Source: Buchnera aphidicola (Sipha maydis) (GTDB lineage: Bacteria; Pseudomonadota; Gammaproteobacteria; Enterobacterales; Enterobacteriaceae). From it: a stretch of 64,000 nucleotides of DNA. Below, piece after piece: positions 51,497 through 60,947 of the stretch (positions within the stretch are counted from its first letter, which is position 1; each line of letters starts with the position of its first letter). Location: assembly GCF_024029855.1 (NCBI RefSeq), contig NZ_CP097205.1, positions 1-64,000 on the forward strand, in the 5' to 3' direction. The translations under genes and the position numbers were made by a program. The notes below the pieces were generated by a model that worked only from the letters and a program-made list of their open reading frames with translations, made no database searches and was not told the DNA's origin.

Positions 51497-53956
51497 TTAA
51501 ATAGTATTTAATAAGTCAGAGAAAACACCAGATGCAGTAACTTCTTTTCCTGCTCCATATCCTTTTATTACTAATGGAATAGGTTGATAATACTTACTAT
51601 AAAAGGATAATGCATTTTCTCCATCTTTGACGTTATATAATGGATCATTTTTATTTATTTTTGAAAGTTTTATTTTGCATATTCCATTTTGATTAATCGT
51701 ACCAATAAATTTTATTTTTTTTTCATTTTTTTTTGCAGAATCAATTTGATTTAAAAAGTATTCATCAAATTTTTTTATTTCTTGAAAGAATTCATTAACA
51801 TTATTTTTTTTATTTATTTTTTTTGGTAGGATTTTTTGAATTTGTATATCTTGAAGTTCTAATGAATGTCCTATTTCACGAGCAATAATCAAAAGTTTTC
51901 TTGCTACATCTAATCCTGATAAATCTTCTCTTGGATCAGGCTCTGTAAATCCTTTTTGATGTGCTTGTTGAATAGCTTCTGAAAATAACATTCCTTCTTC
52001 TAATTTTCCAAAAATAAAAGATAATGAACCTGATAAAATACCTTTAAAGTATGAGATTTTATCTCCTGTTTTTACAAAATTCTTTATTGTTTGAATAATT
52101 GGTAATCCACCTCCAACATTTGTTTCATATAAAAATTTTTTATTCATTTTACATGCAAGTTTTCTTATTTTTTTATAATTTTTTAAATTTCCTGTATTAA
52201 ATTTTTTATTTGAAGTAATAACATGATATCTATTTTTTATATAATTAAAATATTGTTTTGAAATTGCTTTACTAGAAGTACAGTCAATAATCACTGGATT
52301 AATATAGTTATTTTTTTTGATAATTTTGCTTATTTTTTTAATTAATTCTTCTTGTTGAGGATATGTCTTTCCATTGTTTAGAAATTCTTTTTTCCATGAT
52401 TCAATTTTAATTGATTTTTTATTGAAAAGTATTTTTTTTGAGTTTGCTATTAAAAAAATTTTTAATGCTAAATTTCTTTTTTTTAAATTTCTTTTTTCTT
52501 GTGAGATTTGTTTTAGTAATGTTTTTCCTATTCCTCCTATACCTAATAAAAAAATTTCTATAGTTTTTACTTTGTTTAATAAAATTTTATGTAACAATTT
52601 TATTGTTTTATTTGTATTTTTAGAATTTATAATAAATGAAATTATATTTTTTGATTGATTACTAATTACATTAATAATTTTAATTTTATAGCGGTTTAAA
52701 AATTTTTGTATATGATTTGATAATTTATTTTTTTGAGAGTTTTTGGAATGAATGAGAGATATGATAGATAGTTTTTTTTTAGTTTTTATTTTTTTTTTAT
52801 AATTTTCTTGTTTAAAAATTTTTTTTTTTAATATATATTTTATTTTTTTATAATATTTTTTTTCTATATACAGATTAATATATTTTTGATTGATAGTTTT
52901 TATTGATGAAAAAAAATAAATTTTTTGATTTTTTAGTTTATTTAATATTTTTTTATATACTTTATTTATTTTTTTTGTGTTTTTAGATTTTATAGAAAAA
53001 CTACAAATATTTTTTATATATGTAATGCTTGAATAATTTTTATTTTTTTTTTGTTTTGAATTTTTTACAATTTTTGTTCCACGTTTAGATTCATTAAAAG
53101 TATTTTTCACATAACATGGAATGTTTAGTTTTTTTAACGGAGAAATTGTTTTAGGGTGTAAAACTTTCGCTCCTAGATTTGATAAATTGATAATTTGATT
53201 GTATGAAATATTAGAAATTATTTTTGCATTAGGTACTATTTTTGGATCACAAGTTAATATTCCATCAACATCAGTCCATATTTCACAGGATTTTGCTTTT
53301 AAACATGCAGATAAAACAGCTGCTGAATAATCTGATCCATTTCTTCCTAATAAAACTAATTCTTTTTTATAATTTCCACCAATAAAACCTGGCATTAAAA
53401 TGATAGATTTTTTAACAATATTTAGTTTTTTAATATTTTTTTTTGAATCATGTATATTAACATAGGAATCTAAAGCATCTCCATTAGAAATTAGATTTTT
53501 TATAGGATTAATGATAAAAGTATTATAATTTTTAGAAATTAAAATATTTTCCATAATTTTTGTAGATAATATTTCTCCTTTAGATACAATTATTGCAAAA
53601 ATTTTTTTTGGACATTTATTTAAAAAATATATACTTTTCAACATTTTTTGAAGAAATTTCATTTCTTGATTTATTTTAGATTTTACTTTTTTCAATAAAA
53701 AATTTTCATTTGTTAAAGAAATTTCTTCTACTATTTTATAAAATTTTTCATGTATTTTTTGAATTTCTTTTTTATAATTTTTTTTTTGAATAGCTAGTTC
53801 AATAGATTTTTCTAAAATATTTGTAATATTTGCTGGAGCTGATAAAACTACTGCTATTTTTTTTTTTTTGAATTTTTTTATAATTATTTTTGATACTAAA
53901 AGGATATTTTTTGAATTAGATAATGATGTTCCCCCAAATTTTAATACGTTGATCAT
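51497..53956 (-). CDS. thrA: Bifunctional aspartokinase I / homoserine dehydrogenase I
   Basis: Catalyses the first and third steps of threonine synthesis. It has 819 residues (E. coli 820). The aspartokinase domain shows VLKFGGTSLSN, LLGRNGSDYSAAVLSA and EIWTDVDGILTCDP. The homoserine dehydrogenase domain shows GIGGIGKTLL, VIDCTSSKAISKQY, FLYETNVGGGLP and TEPDPREDLSGLDVARKLL. The ACT (regulatory) part, about residues 305-465, is very Lys/Ile/Asn-rich and weakly conserved. The two glutamines that sit in the threonine sites of E. coli (ITQSSSE and IAQGSSE) appear to be Lys353 and about Ser432. The C-terminus is about six residues shorter than in E. coli. AAGGAAAA lies just before the ATG. No thrL-like leader was found upstream. 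Confidence 0.98.
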   Translation of the reverse strand: MINVLKFGGTSLSNSKNILLVSKIIIKKFKKKKIAVVLSAPANITNILEKSIELAIQKKNYKKEIQKIHEKFYKIVEEISLTNENFLLKKVKSKINQEMKFLQKMLKSIYFLNKCPKKIFAIIVSKGEILSTKIMENILISKNYNTFIINPIKNLISNGDALDSYVNIHDSKKNIKKLNIVKKSIILMPGFIGGNYKKELVLLGRNGSDYSAAVLSACLKAKSCEIWTDVDGILTCDPKIVPNAKIISNISYNQIINLSNLGAKVLHPKTISPLKKLNIPCYVKNTFNESKRGTKIVKNSKQKKNKNYSSITYIKNICSFSIKSKNTKKINKVYKKILNKLKNQKIYFFSSIKTINQKYINLYIEKKYYKKIKYILKKKIFKQENYKKKIKTKKKLSIISLIHSKNSQKNKLSNHIQKFLNRYKIKIINVISNQSKNIISFIINSKNTNKTIKLLHKILLNKVKTIEIFLLGIGGIGKTLLKQISQEKRNLKKRNLALKIFLIANSKKILFNKKSIKIESWKKEFLNNGKTYPQQEELIKKISKIIKKNNYINPVIIDCTSSKAISKQYFNYIKNRYHVITSNKKFNTGNLKNYKKIRKLACKMNKKFLYETNVGGGLPIIQTIKNFVKTGDKISYFKGILSGSLSFIFGKLEEGMLFSEAIQQAHQKGFTEPDPREDLSGLDVARKLLIIAREIGHSLELQDIQIQKILPKKINKKNNVNEFFQEIKKFDEYFLNQIDSAKKNEKKIKFIGTINQNGICKIKLSKINKNDPLYNVKDGENALSFYSKYYQPIPLVIKGYGAGKEVTASGVFSDLLNTI

Positions 53957-54715
53957 TTTTTTTCCTTTTTTTTTAGTTTAATTATTTTTTTTAATTATTT
54001 ATATATAAAAACTGTTATATAAACTTACAGAATGTTTAAATAAAAATTTTTTTCTTAATTATAATTTAACAGATTATTTTTTTTATTAAATATTTATAGT
54101 TAATATTTTTATTTTATTTATTAATAGAATAATTTTAATAAAATTCATGAATTTTAAAAAAAAAAATTAACATTTATTTTTAATTTTAATATAAAAAAAT
54201 ATTTTTGTTTTATTTTGGATATATTATTAAATTTAATAAATAATTAGCTATAAAAAATTTTTATTTTGAATGGTTTTAATAAATAAAATATATTTAAATT
54301 TTCTTTATTTGGATCAAAAATAGATTTTTGAACCTATAAAGAATAATAGAATTATTTTAATAATTTCATGAAAATATTTTATCATTTACTTACATCATGA
54401 GTTTTATACAAATTACAGATATCTATGAATAGTGATAGAAATATTGGAAGATATTTATGTATTTTTTCATATAAATATTTTTATTTATAAAAGAAATATT
54501 TATTTTTAGAAAAGCAATACAAAATTAAAAATTTAAAAAAAATTTATATTTAAAGATATTGAAAATTTTTTATATATAAAAAATATTATTTATATTTTCA
54601 TTATAATATATACTATGTATGATATTTTTTGAAATTTTCTCAATTTATATTTTAATAAAAAATAAAATTCTTACATTGTTTTAAAAAATTAAAAAAGTAA
54701 AAATATTTTTAAAAA
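53957..54715. other. Large A+T-rich gap between thrA and pcnB
   Basis: 759 bases with no gene, RNA or repeat I can support; both flanking genes are on the - strand. In E. coli folK, panB and panC lie beside pcnB, and hpt is nearby. I recall hpt-panC-panB between thrA and this region in Buchnera. The gap is probably what is left of them. It should contain the thr promoter, but no threonine attenuator leader peptide or terminator hairpin is visible just ahead of thrA. Confidence 0.6.
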
Positions 54716-55897
54716 TTATTTTATTAATTTTTTTTTAAAATTAATTTTTTTTTCAATATTTTTTTTTAAGATATATAAATTATGAGCTTCATAAAATTTT
54801 TTGTTTTTTTTTATTTGGTAAAATAAATTTTTTTTATGATATGTAATAATATTGATTATTTTCCAAATTTCTCGTATAGAATAAATAATTTGTTTTGGTA
54901 TAGATAGCATATAAGATGCCTTTTTTAAAATTTTTTTTAAAGATATATATGAAGCATCTTTATATGTCATTTTTTTTTTTTTTTTTATCTTGATTGTATT
55001 TATAAAATACGGATACCATAATATTGCAGACCATAAAAAAGCAGGATTAATTTTTTTTTTTTTTTGAATTTTTTGATCATTTTTTTTTAGAACATTAATT
55101 GTTAATTTATTAATTAAAAAATTTATTTTTTTATTATAATCTAAAAATGGAAAAGGGAAAATTCGTTTTAATAAGCAAAATTTTTTTAGTTTTTTATATG
55201 CTTGATATCCAAATCCTGTTTGTAGAAGTTTATTAAGTTCATTATATAATCTTGCCCCAGGAACATAAGAAAGTAATTTTGCTAATTTTGGAATTGCTAT
55301 TGCTGTTTTTTTTTCTATTTTCATTTTTAATTGCGCTGAAAAACGAATTACTCGAAGAATTCTAACAGGATCTTCACGATATCTCGTTTCAGGATCTCCA
55401 ATTAAACGAATTATTTTTTTTTTAATGTCTTTAATACCTCCAACATAATCTCGAATACTTAAGTCAAATATATTTAAATATAAAGTATTTATAGTTAGAT
55501 CTCTTCTTTCTGCATCTTCTTCTATTCCTCCAAAAACATTATCTCTTAATAAAATTCCGAATTTTTCTTTTTTTTTATACCTTTTTTTTTTATGATGCTG
55601 GTTATTTCCTCTAAAAGTTGATACTTCAATGATTTCTTTTTTAAACATAATATGAGCAATTTGAAATCTTCTTCCAATGAGTCTGCAATTTTTAAATAAT
55701 TTTTGTATTTCAAAAGGAGTTGCATTGGTGACTAAATCAAAATCTTTGGGTTGATTTCCTATAATTAAATCACGAACGCTTCCTCCAACAAGATAAGCTT
55801 GATATCCTGATTTTTTTAATCTACATAAAATTTTTAATGCGTTTTTGCTGATTTTTTTTCGAGATATGTTATGGTTTTTTTTAGGAATTATTATCAT
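54716..55897 (-). CDS. pcnB: Poly(A) polymerase I (C-terminally short)
   Basis: Template-independent nucleotidyltransferase that adds 3' A-tails, promoting RNA decay. It has 393 residues; E. coli PcnB has about 465. The nucleotidyltransferase motif is YLVGGSVRDLIIGNQPKDFD (DxD metal ligands). NCRLIGRRFQIAHIMF, DNVFGGIEEDAERRDLTINTLY and GDPETRYREDPVRILR follow. These are PcnB-type rather than typical CCA-enzyme segments, though the families are related. The protein stops after the helical RNA-binding part and lacks the Arg-rich tail of E. coli. The last ~100 residues are Lys-rich. It is downstream of dksA on the same strand; in E. coli gluQ lies between them. Confidence 0.92.
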   Translation of the reverse strand: MIIIPKKNHNISRKKISKNALKILCRLKKSGYQAYLVGGSVRDLIIGNQPKDFDLVTNATPFEIQKLFKNCRLIGRRFQIAHIMFKKEIIEVSTFRGNNQHHKKKRYKKKEKFGILLRDNVFGGIEEDAERRDLTINTLYLNIFDLSIRDYVGGIKDIKKKIIRLIGDPETRYREDPVRILRVIRFSAQLKMKIEKKTAIAIPKLAKLLSYVPGARLYNELNKLLQTGFGYQAYKKLKKFCLLKRIFPFPFLDYNKKINFLINKLTINVLKKNDQKIQKKKKINPAFLWSAILWYPYFINTIKIKKKKKMTYKDASYISLKKILKKASYMLSIPKQIIYSIREIWKIINIITYHKKNLFYQIKKNKKFYEAHNLYILKKNIEKKINFKKKLIK

Positions 55898-56010
55898 ATT
55901 ATTTATTTTAAAGTATTTTATTTGAATATATATTGAATATTTGTAAGATTATAATTAATCTATGATATATTTATTATTTAATTTTAAATGAAATTAAATT
56001 AATATTAAAT

Positions 56011-56043
56011 GATAGTGAAATTGAATTAATCGTTTTCACTATC
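56011..56043 (-). terminator. Hairpin after dksA
   Basis: The arms GATAGTGAAA (56011-56020) and TTTCACTATC (56034-56043) form a 10-bp stem with a 13-base loop. Read on the - strand it begins 7 bases after the dksA stop and is followed by ATTTAATATTAATT. It probably separates dksA from pcnB, giving pcnB its own promoter in 55898-56010. Confidence 0.6.
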
Positions 56044-56050
56044 TTTTTTT

Positions 56051-56503
56051 TTATCCAAGAATTTGTTTTTCGCGAATTTCTTCTAGAGTTTTACAATCAA
56101 TGCATAAATGAGCTGTTGGTCTTGCTTCTAGTCGTTTAATACCTATTTTGACTCCACAAGAAGAGCAATATCCAAATTCTTTTTCTTGTATTTTTTTTAA
56201 TGTATTTTCAATTTTTTTAATTAATTTATTTTCTCGATCTTGATTTAATAATTCTAAATTAAACTCTTCTTCTTGTACTGCTCGATCAACTGGATCAGGA
56301 AAGTTAGATGATTTTTTTGATACATGATAAATATTTTTTTTATTTTTATTTAATTGTTCTTTCCATGTTTCAAGAATTTTTGTAAAGTGTTTTATTTGAT
56401 TAGCATTCATATATTTTTCATTTTTTTTTTTTTTATAAGAATTTACTCCAGCTAATGATAAAATACTCAAAGAAGATTTTTTATATTTTTTTTTTTTTTT
56501 CAC
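56051..56503 (-). CDS. dksA: RNA polymerase-binding transcription factor DksA
   Basis: Secondary-channel factor that works with ppGpp on RNA polymerase. It has 150 residues (E. coli 151). The coiled-coil tip [15 protein letters not shown] holds the conserved Asp residues. The zinc finger is [17 protein letters not shown] with [14 protein letters not shown], so all four Cys are present. The N-terminal [14 protein letters not shown] is conserved. Retention of a global regulator in a genome with few others is noteworthy. Confidence 0.97.
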   Translation of the reverse strand: MKKKKKYKKSSLSILSLAGVNSYKKKKNEKYMNANQIKHFTKILETWKEQLNKNKKNIYHVSKKSSNFPDPVDRAVQEEEFNLELLNQDRENKLIKKIENTLKKIQEKEFGYCSSCGVKIGIKRLEARPTAHLCIDCKTLEEIREKQILG

Positions 56504-56752
56504 GTTTTTTCCTTTTTATTTTATTAATATTTTTACTGCAATTAAATAAAATTAATAAAATAGAATTTTATTAATTTTTAAATATATATTAGAAGTTTAT
56601 AATATGAAATTAAATATTTTTTTAAATTATTTATTTATTAATATTGTATATAATTTTTTTAAAATAATAAATTTTATAAGATTTTTTTAAATTTTTTATG
56701 TTTTAATACTGAATGAATCAAGATATATAAATTTTAAAAAGGTTATAAAATT

Positions 56753-57529
56753 ATGAAATTAGCTTGTGGAGTTGAATATGATGGAAGTAAGTATTTTGGT
56801 TGGGAAAGTCATATAAAAAAATTTTCAATTAAAAATAAGTTAGAATATGCTATATCGAAAATAGCTAATGAAAAAATTAATATATTTTGTGCAGGAAGAA
56901 CAGATTCTGGAGTTCATGCTTTAAATCAAGTGATACATTTTGAAACTAAATTTTTTCGAAATATTCATTCCTGGATTTTTGGTGTAAATAGTTTTTTACC
57001 AAAAGATATTTCTATTATTTGGGCAAAATATGTTTCAGAAGATTTTCATGCACGTTATTCTGCTCTTTCTAGAAGTTATCGTTATATTATATATAATAAT
57101 TGTATTAGATCTTCTATTTTGAGAAATAGAGTTAATCATATTTTTTTTTCTTTAGATGTTGATAAAATGAATCAATCTAGCAAATTTTTAATTGGAGAAA
57201 ATGATTTTTCTTCATTTCGAGCGTCTGGTTGTCAGTCTTCAACGCCGTGGAGAGAAATAAAAAATATTAATATATATAAATATAAAAAAAAATTTATCAT
57301 TATTGATATTACTGCAAATTCTTTTTTATATCATATGGTGAGAAATATTGTAGGATCTTTAATTGAAATTGGTCGATTGAAGAAAAAAAAATCTTGGTTA
57401 TTAGATCTTTTAAAATCTAAAGATAAAAGTTTATGTGGTCCCACGGTATTATCAAAAGGTTTGTATTTATTATCTGTTCAATATGCTAAAAATTTTGAAA
57501 TAAAATGTAATAAATTATTTTTTTTATAA
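56753..57529 (+). CDS. truA: tRNA pseudouridine(38-40) synthase
   Basis: Converts uridines 38-40 in the anticodon arm of tRNAs to pseudouridine. It has 258 residues (E. coli 270). The catalytic Asp is in CAGRTDSGVHALNQVIHF. VEYDGSKYFGW, FHARYSALSRSYRYIIYN and FLYHMVRNIVGSLIEIG are all family segments. It diverges from dksA across 249 bases. Confidence 0.97.
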   Translation: MKLACGVEYDGSKYFGWESHIKKFSIKNKLEYAISKIANEKINIFCAGRTDSGVHALNQVIHFETKFFRNIHSWIFGVNSFLPKDISIIWAKYVSEDFHARYSALSRSYRYIIYNNCIRSSILRNRVNHIFFSLDVDKMNQSSKFLIGENDFSSFRASGCQSSTPWREIKNINIYKYKKKFIIIDITANSFLYHMVRNIVGSLIEIGRLKKKKSWLLDLLKSKDKSLCGPTVLSKGLYLLSVQYAKNFEIKCNKLFFL

Positions 57530-57781
57530 CTTTTTTTTTAAAGTATTTTATTATTATTTATGATAACTCTTAAAAAATATTAGTGATTATAAAAATTTTT
57601 TAAAATTTTATTTAAAATTTATATAGAGAGAAGAAGAATATTTTAATTTTTTTATAATTTTTTGAGTGTTTTAAATAAATACATGAATTATAATTTTTTA
57701 TTATATGATTCAATGTTTTTAGAAAAGTATATTAAAAAATTTTCATATATTAATAAAAATTTTTATATAAGAGAAAAAGAA

Positions 57782-60409
57782 ATGTTTTTTAATTTTTTGA
57801 AGAGAATTTTTGGAAGTCGTAATGAAAAAATATTAAATAAATTAAATCCTATTGTGAAAAAGATTAATGAATTAGAAAAGTTATATAAAAAATTTACTGA
57901 TGAGAGATTAAAAGAAAATACAAAAATTTTTATTAAGCGTTTAAAAAAAAATGAAACTTTAGATGATTTATTAGTAGAAGCTTATGCTACTGTGAGAGAA
58001 GCAAGTAAAAGGGTATTTAATATGCGTCATTTTGATGTTCAATTATTAGGAGGCATTGTATTACATAATCAATGTGTTGCTGAAATGAAAACAGGTGAAG
58101 GAAAAACATTAACAGCCACTCTTCCTGCATATTTAAATGCTCTTACAGGAGAGGGAGTTCATATTGTAACCATGAATGATTATTTAGCACACAGAGATGC
58201 GAATAAAAATAAAATATTATTTGAATTTTTAGGTTTAACTGTAGGACTAAATTTATCAAATTTATCTTTTCATGAAAAAAAAAAAGCTTATTCTGCAGAT
58301 ATAACATATGGAACTAATAATGAATTTGGTTTTGATTACTTAAGAGATAATATGGTGATTTCTCCTCATGAGCAAGTTCAAAGAAGTTTGAGTTACGCTT
58401 TAATTGATGAAGTAGATTCTATTTTAATCGATGAATCTAGAACTCCTTTAATTATTTCGGGAGAAGATGATTATTATTCGAAATTATATATAACAATTAA
58501 TAAAATTATTTTTCATTTAGTTCAACAAGAAAAAGAAGATACTGAAGATTTTACTGGAACGGGAGATTTTTTTTTAGATGAAGAAACAAGACAAGTACAT
58601 TTAACAGAAAGAGGTTTAGTAAAAATTGAAAATATATTAGTAGAAAAAAATATTATGGAAACCCATGAATCTTTGTATTCTGCGAAGAATATAAAACTTT
58701 TGCATCATGTTCTGGCTTCTTTACGTGCTCATAAGTTATTTACGAAAAATGTTGATTATATAGTTAAAAAAAATGAAATTATTATAGTAGATGAGCATAC
58801 TGGTCGTATCATGCCAGGAAGAAGATGGTCAGATGGACTGCATCAAGCAATAGAAGCAAAAGAAAATGTTTTTATAAAAAATGAAAATAAAACTTTAGCT
58901 GCCATCACTTTTCAAAATTATTTTCGTTTATATAAAAAATTATCAGGCATGACTGGTACTGCATATACAGAATCTTTTGAGTTTCGTGAGATTTATAATT
59001 TAGATACTGTAGTTATACCTACTAATTGCTCGATGATTAGAGAAGATCTTCCTGATTTAGTTTATTTAACAGAAAAAGAAAAATTTGAAGCTATTATAGA
59101 AGATATAAAAAAATGTTATGTGAAGAAACAACCTGTTTTAGTAGGAACTATTTCTATAGAAAAATCTGAAATGATTTCTCAGAGTTTATTAAATTTAAAT
59201 ATCAAACATAATGTTTTAAATGCAAAATTTCATAAACAAGAAGCAAAAATTATTTCTGAAGCTGGAAAATTAGGAGCTGTAACTATTGCAACTAATATGG
59301 CTGGTCGAGGAACAGATATCATTTTAGGAGGATATTTTGAACATCAGGCATTGGATAAAGAGACAAAAAATAAAAATAATAACTTTGATTTTAAAAAAAA
59401 TAAATGGGAAAGAAATCATAATTTAGTTTTATCGGTTGGTGGACTACATGTTATTGGTACAGAAAGACATGAATCTAGAAGGATTGATAATCAATTACGA
59501 GGAAGATCTGGTCGTCAAGGGGATTGTGGTTCTTCAAGATTTTATGTTTCTATGGAAGATAATTTAATGAGAATTTTTGCATCAGAAAAAATAATAAAAA
59601 TTATGCGTGCGATTGGAATGGAATATGGGGAATCTATTGAAAATAAATGGGTGAGTCAAGCAATAGAAAATGCACAAAAAAAAGTAGAAAATAGAAATTT
59701 TGATATTCGTAAGCAACTTTTAGAGTATGATAATGTAATTAATGAACAAAGAAAAGTAATTTATAAGCAAAGGAATATACTAATTAATAAAAAAGATATT
59801 AAGAATACTATTTCTGATATATCTAAAGATGTATTTTTATCTATAGTGAAAAATTTTATTCGTATTAAGAAAATATCTTTAAGGAATTTTGATTTTTACA
59901 AAATAGAAAAAAATTTATCTGAAAATTTTTCTATCACAATTTTTTTTAAAAATTTTTTAGATAACAAAAAAATTTATAAAAAAATTGATATTTTAAATAT
60001 TATTATAAAAGTTTTTAAAAAAAATTATTTTATTAAAGAAAGTTTAATTGGTTTTAATAATATGAGAAATATAGAAAAATCTATTATGTTGCAGAAATTA
60101 GATTTTTTTTGGAAAGAACATTTATCTGATATGGAATATTTAAGACAAGGAATACATTTAAGAGGATATGCGCAAAAAGATCCTAAATTAGAATATAAAC
60201 GTGAATCTTTTATTATTTTTTCAAATATGTTAGAGTCATTAAAATATGAAGTTGTTTCAGAATTGAGTAAAATTAGTTTTTCTCATTTTAGTCCATATGC
60301 GAATGCGAATACACAAACAAATTATAAATTTTCTATTAATAATAAATATTTTAAAAATACTAAAAGGCCTGTATTTACTGATGAGGATATTAAAGATCAT
60401 TATTCTTAA
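57782..60409 (+). CDS. secA: Preprotein translocase ATPase SecA (no C-terminal zinc domain)
   Basis: ATPase motor of the Sec translocon. I place the start at the ATG at 57782 (875 residues): [18 protein letters not shown] matches the SecA N-terminus, with a weak AAGAG about 8 bases ahead. The frame stays open 40 codons further upstream to a TTG, but that stretch has no family similarity. The Walker A motif is [20 protein letters not shown] and Walker B is [46 protein letters not shown] and ESRTPLI follow. The protein ends in an unrelated short tail after [10 protein letters not shown]. It lacks the C-terminal linker and the Cys-rich SecB/lipid-binding domain found in E. coli (901 residues). 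No secM precedes it. Confidence 0.97.
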   Translation: MFFNFLKRIFGSRNEKILNKLNPIVKKINELEKLYKKFTDERLKENTKIFIKRLKKNETLDDLLVEAYATVREASKRVFNMRHFDVQLLGGIVLHNQCVAEMKTGEGKTLTATLPAYLNALTGEGVHIVTMNDYLAHRDANKNKILFEFLGLTVGLNLSNLSFHEKKKAYSADITYGTNNEFGFDYLRDNMVISPHEQVQRSLSYALIDEVDSILIDESRTPLIISGEDDYYSKLYITINKIIFHLVQQEKEDTEDFTGTGDFFLDEETRQVHLTERGLVKIENILVEKNIMETHESLYSAKNIKLLHHVLASLRAHKLFTKNVDYIVKKNEIIIVDEHTGRIMPGRRWSDGLHQAIEAKENVFIKNENKTLAAITFQNYFRLYKKLSGMTGTAYTESFEFREIYNLDTVVIPTNCSMIREDLPDLVYLTEKEKFEAIIEDIKKCYVKKQPVLVGTISIEKSEMISQSLLNLNIKHNVLNAKFHKQEAKIISEAGKLGAVTIATNMAGRGTDIILGGYFEHQALDKETKNKNNNFDFKKNKWERNHNLVLSVGGLHVIGTERHESRRIDNQLRGRSGRQGDCGSSRFYVSMEDNLMRIFASEKIIKIMRAIGMEYGESIENKWVSQAIENAQKKVENRNFDIRKQLLEYDNVINEQRKVIYKQRNILINKKDIKNTISDISKDVFLSIVKNFIRIKKISLRNFDFYKIEKNLSENFSITIFFKNFLDNKKIYKKIDILNIIIKVFKKNYFIKESLIGFNNMRNIEKSIMLQKLDFFWKEHLSDMEYLRQGIHLRGYAQKDPKLEYKRESFIIFSNMLESLKYEVVSELSKISFSHFSPYANANTQTNYKFSINNKYFKNTKRPVFTDEDIKDHYS

Positions 60410-60947
60410 ATTTTAAGACGAAGAAAGATGTAAAATTTTTTATATTTATTATATTTAATAAAATTTTTCATATTAAATATGATTATTTTGATAAAATATT
60501 TGTTATATTTTTTTTTTATAAAATATAATTAAAAAATATTTTTTTTAAAAATAAAAATAAATTCAAGTTTTTTGGTTAAGAAAATAAATATTTGGTAAAA
60601 AAAAATATTGAGAAGTATTTTATTTAAATTATTTATTAAGAATTTTTTTTTTGATAAAATTATATAAAAATTGAAATATAAATTTCATATATTTTATTTA
60701 TATAAATAAATTTAAATAAAATATTTATATTTGATAAATTTTTTTTGTTTTTTTTTGTTTAAAAAATAAAAAAAATTATTTATTTAAATAATTTAAACTA
60801 TATTTTTTTATTTATTATTTATTTTAAAATTTTTAAATAAAGATATTAAATTTTAATTTAATGTAAATTTTTTATTTAATCATTTAAATAAAATTTTTTT
60901 TAATTGTAAATAAAATTTATTTTTTCATACAAAACGGAGAAATTTAA
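60410..60947 (+). other. A+T-rich gap between secA and aceE
   Basis: 538 bases of nearly pure A/T with no gene, RNA or clear hairpin. In E. coli secA is followed by mutT, yacG, zapD and coaE, and aceE is preceded by pdhR; none of these can be recognised here. It presumably contains the aceE promoter. GGAG at 60936-60939 is the aceE ribosome binding site. Confidence 0.6.

Noticed and set aside
57662..57781. TTG-initiated 40-residue N-terminal extension of SecA
   Set aside because: No similarity to SecA and no good ribosome binding site; the ATG at 57782 begins the conserved N-terminus.
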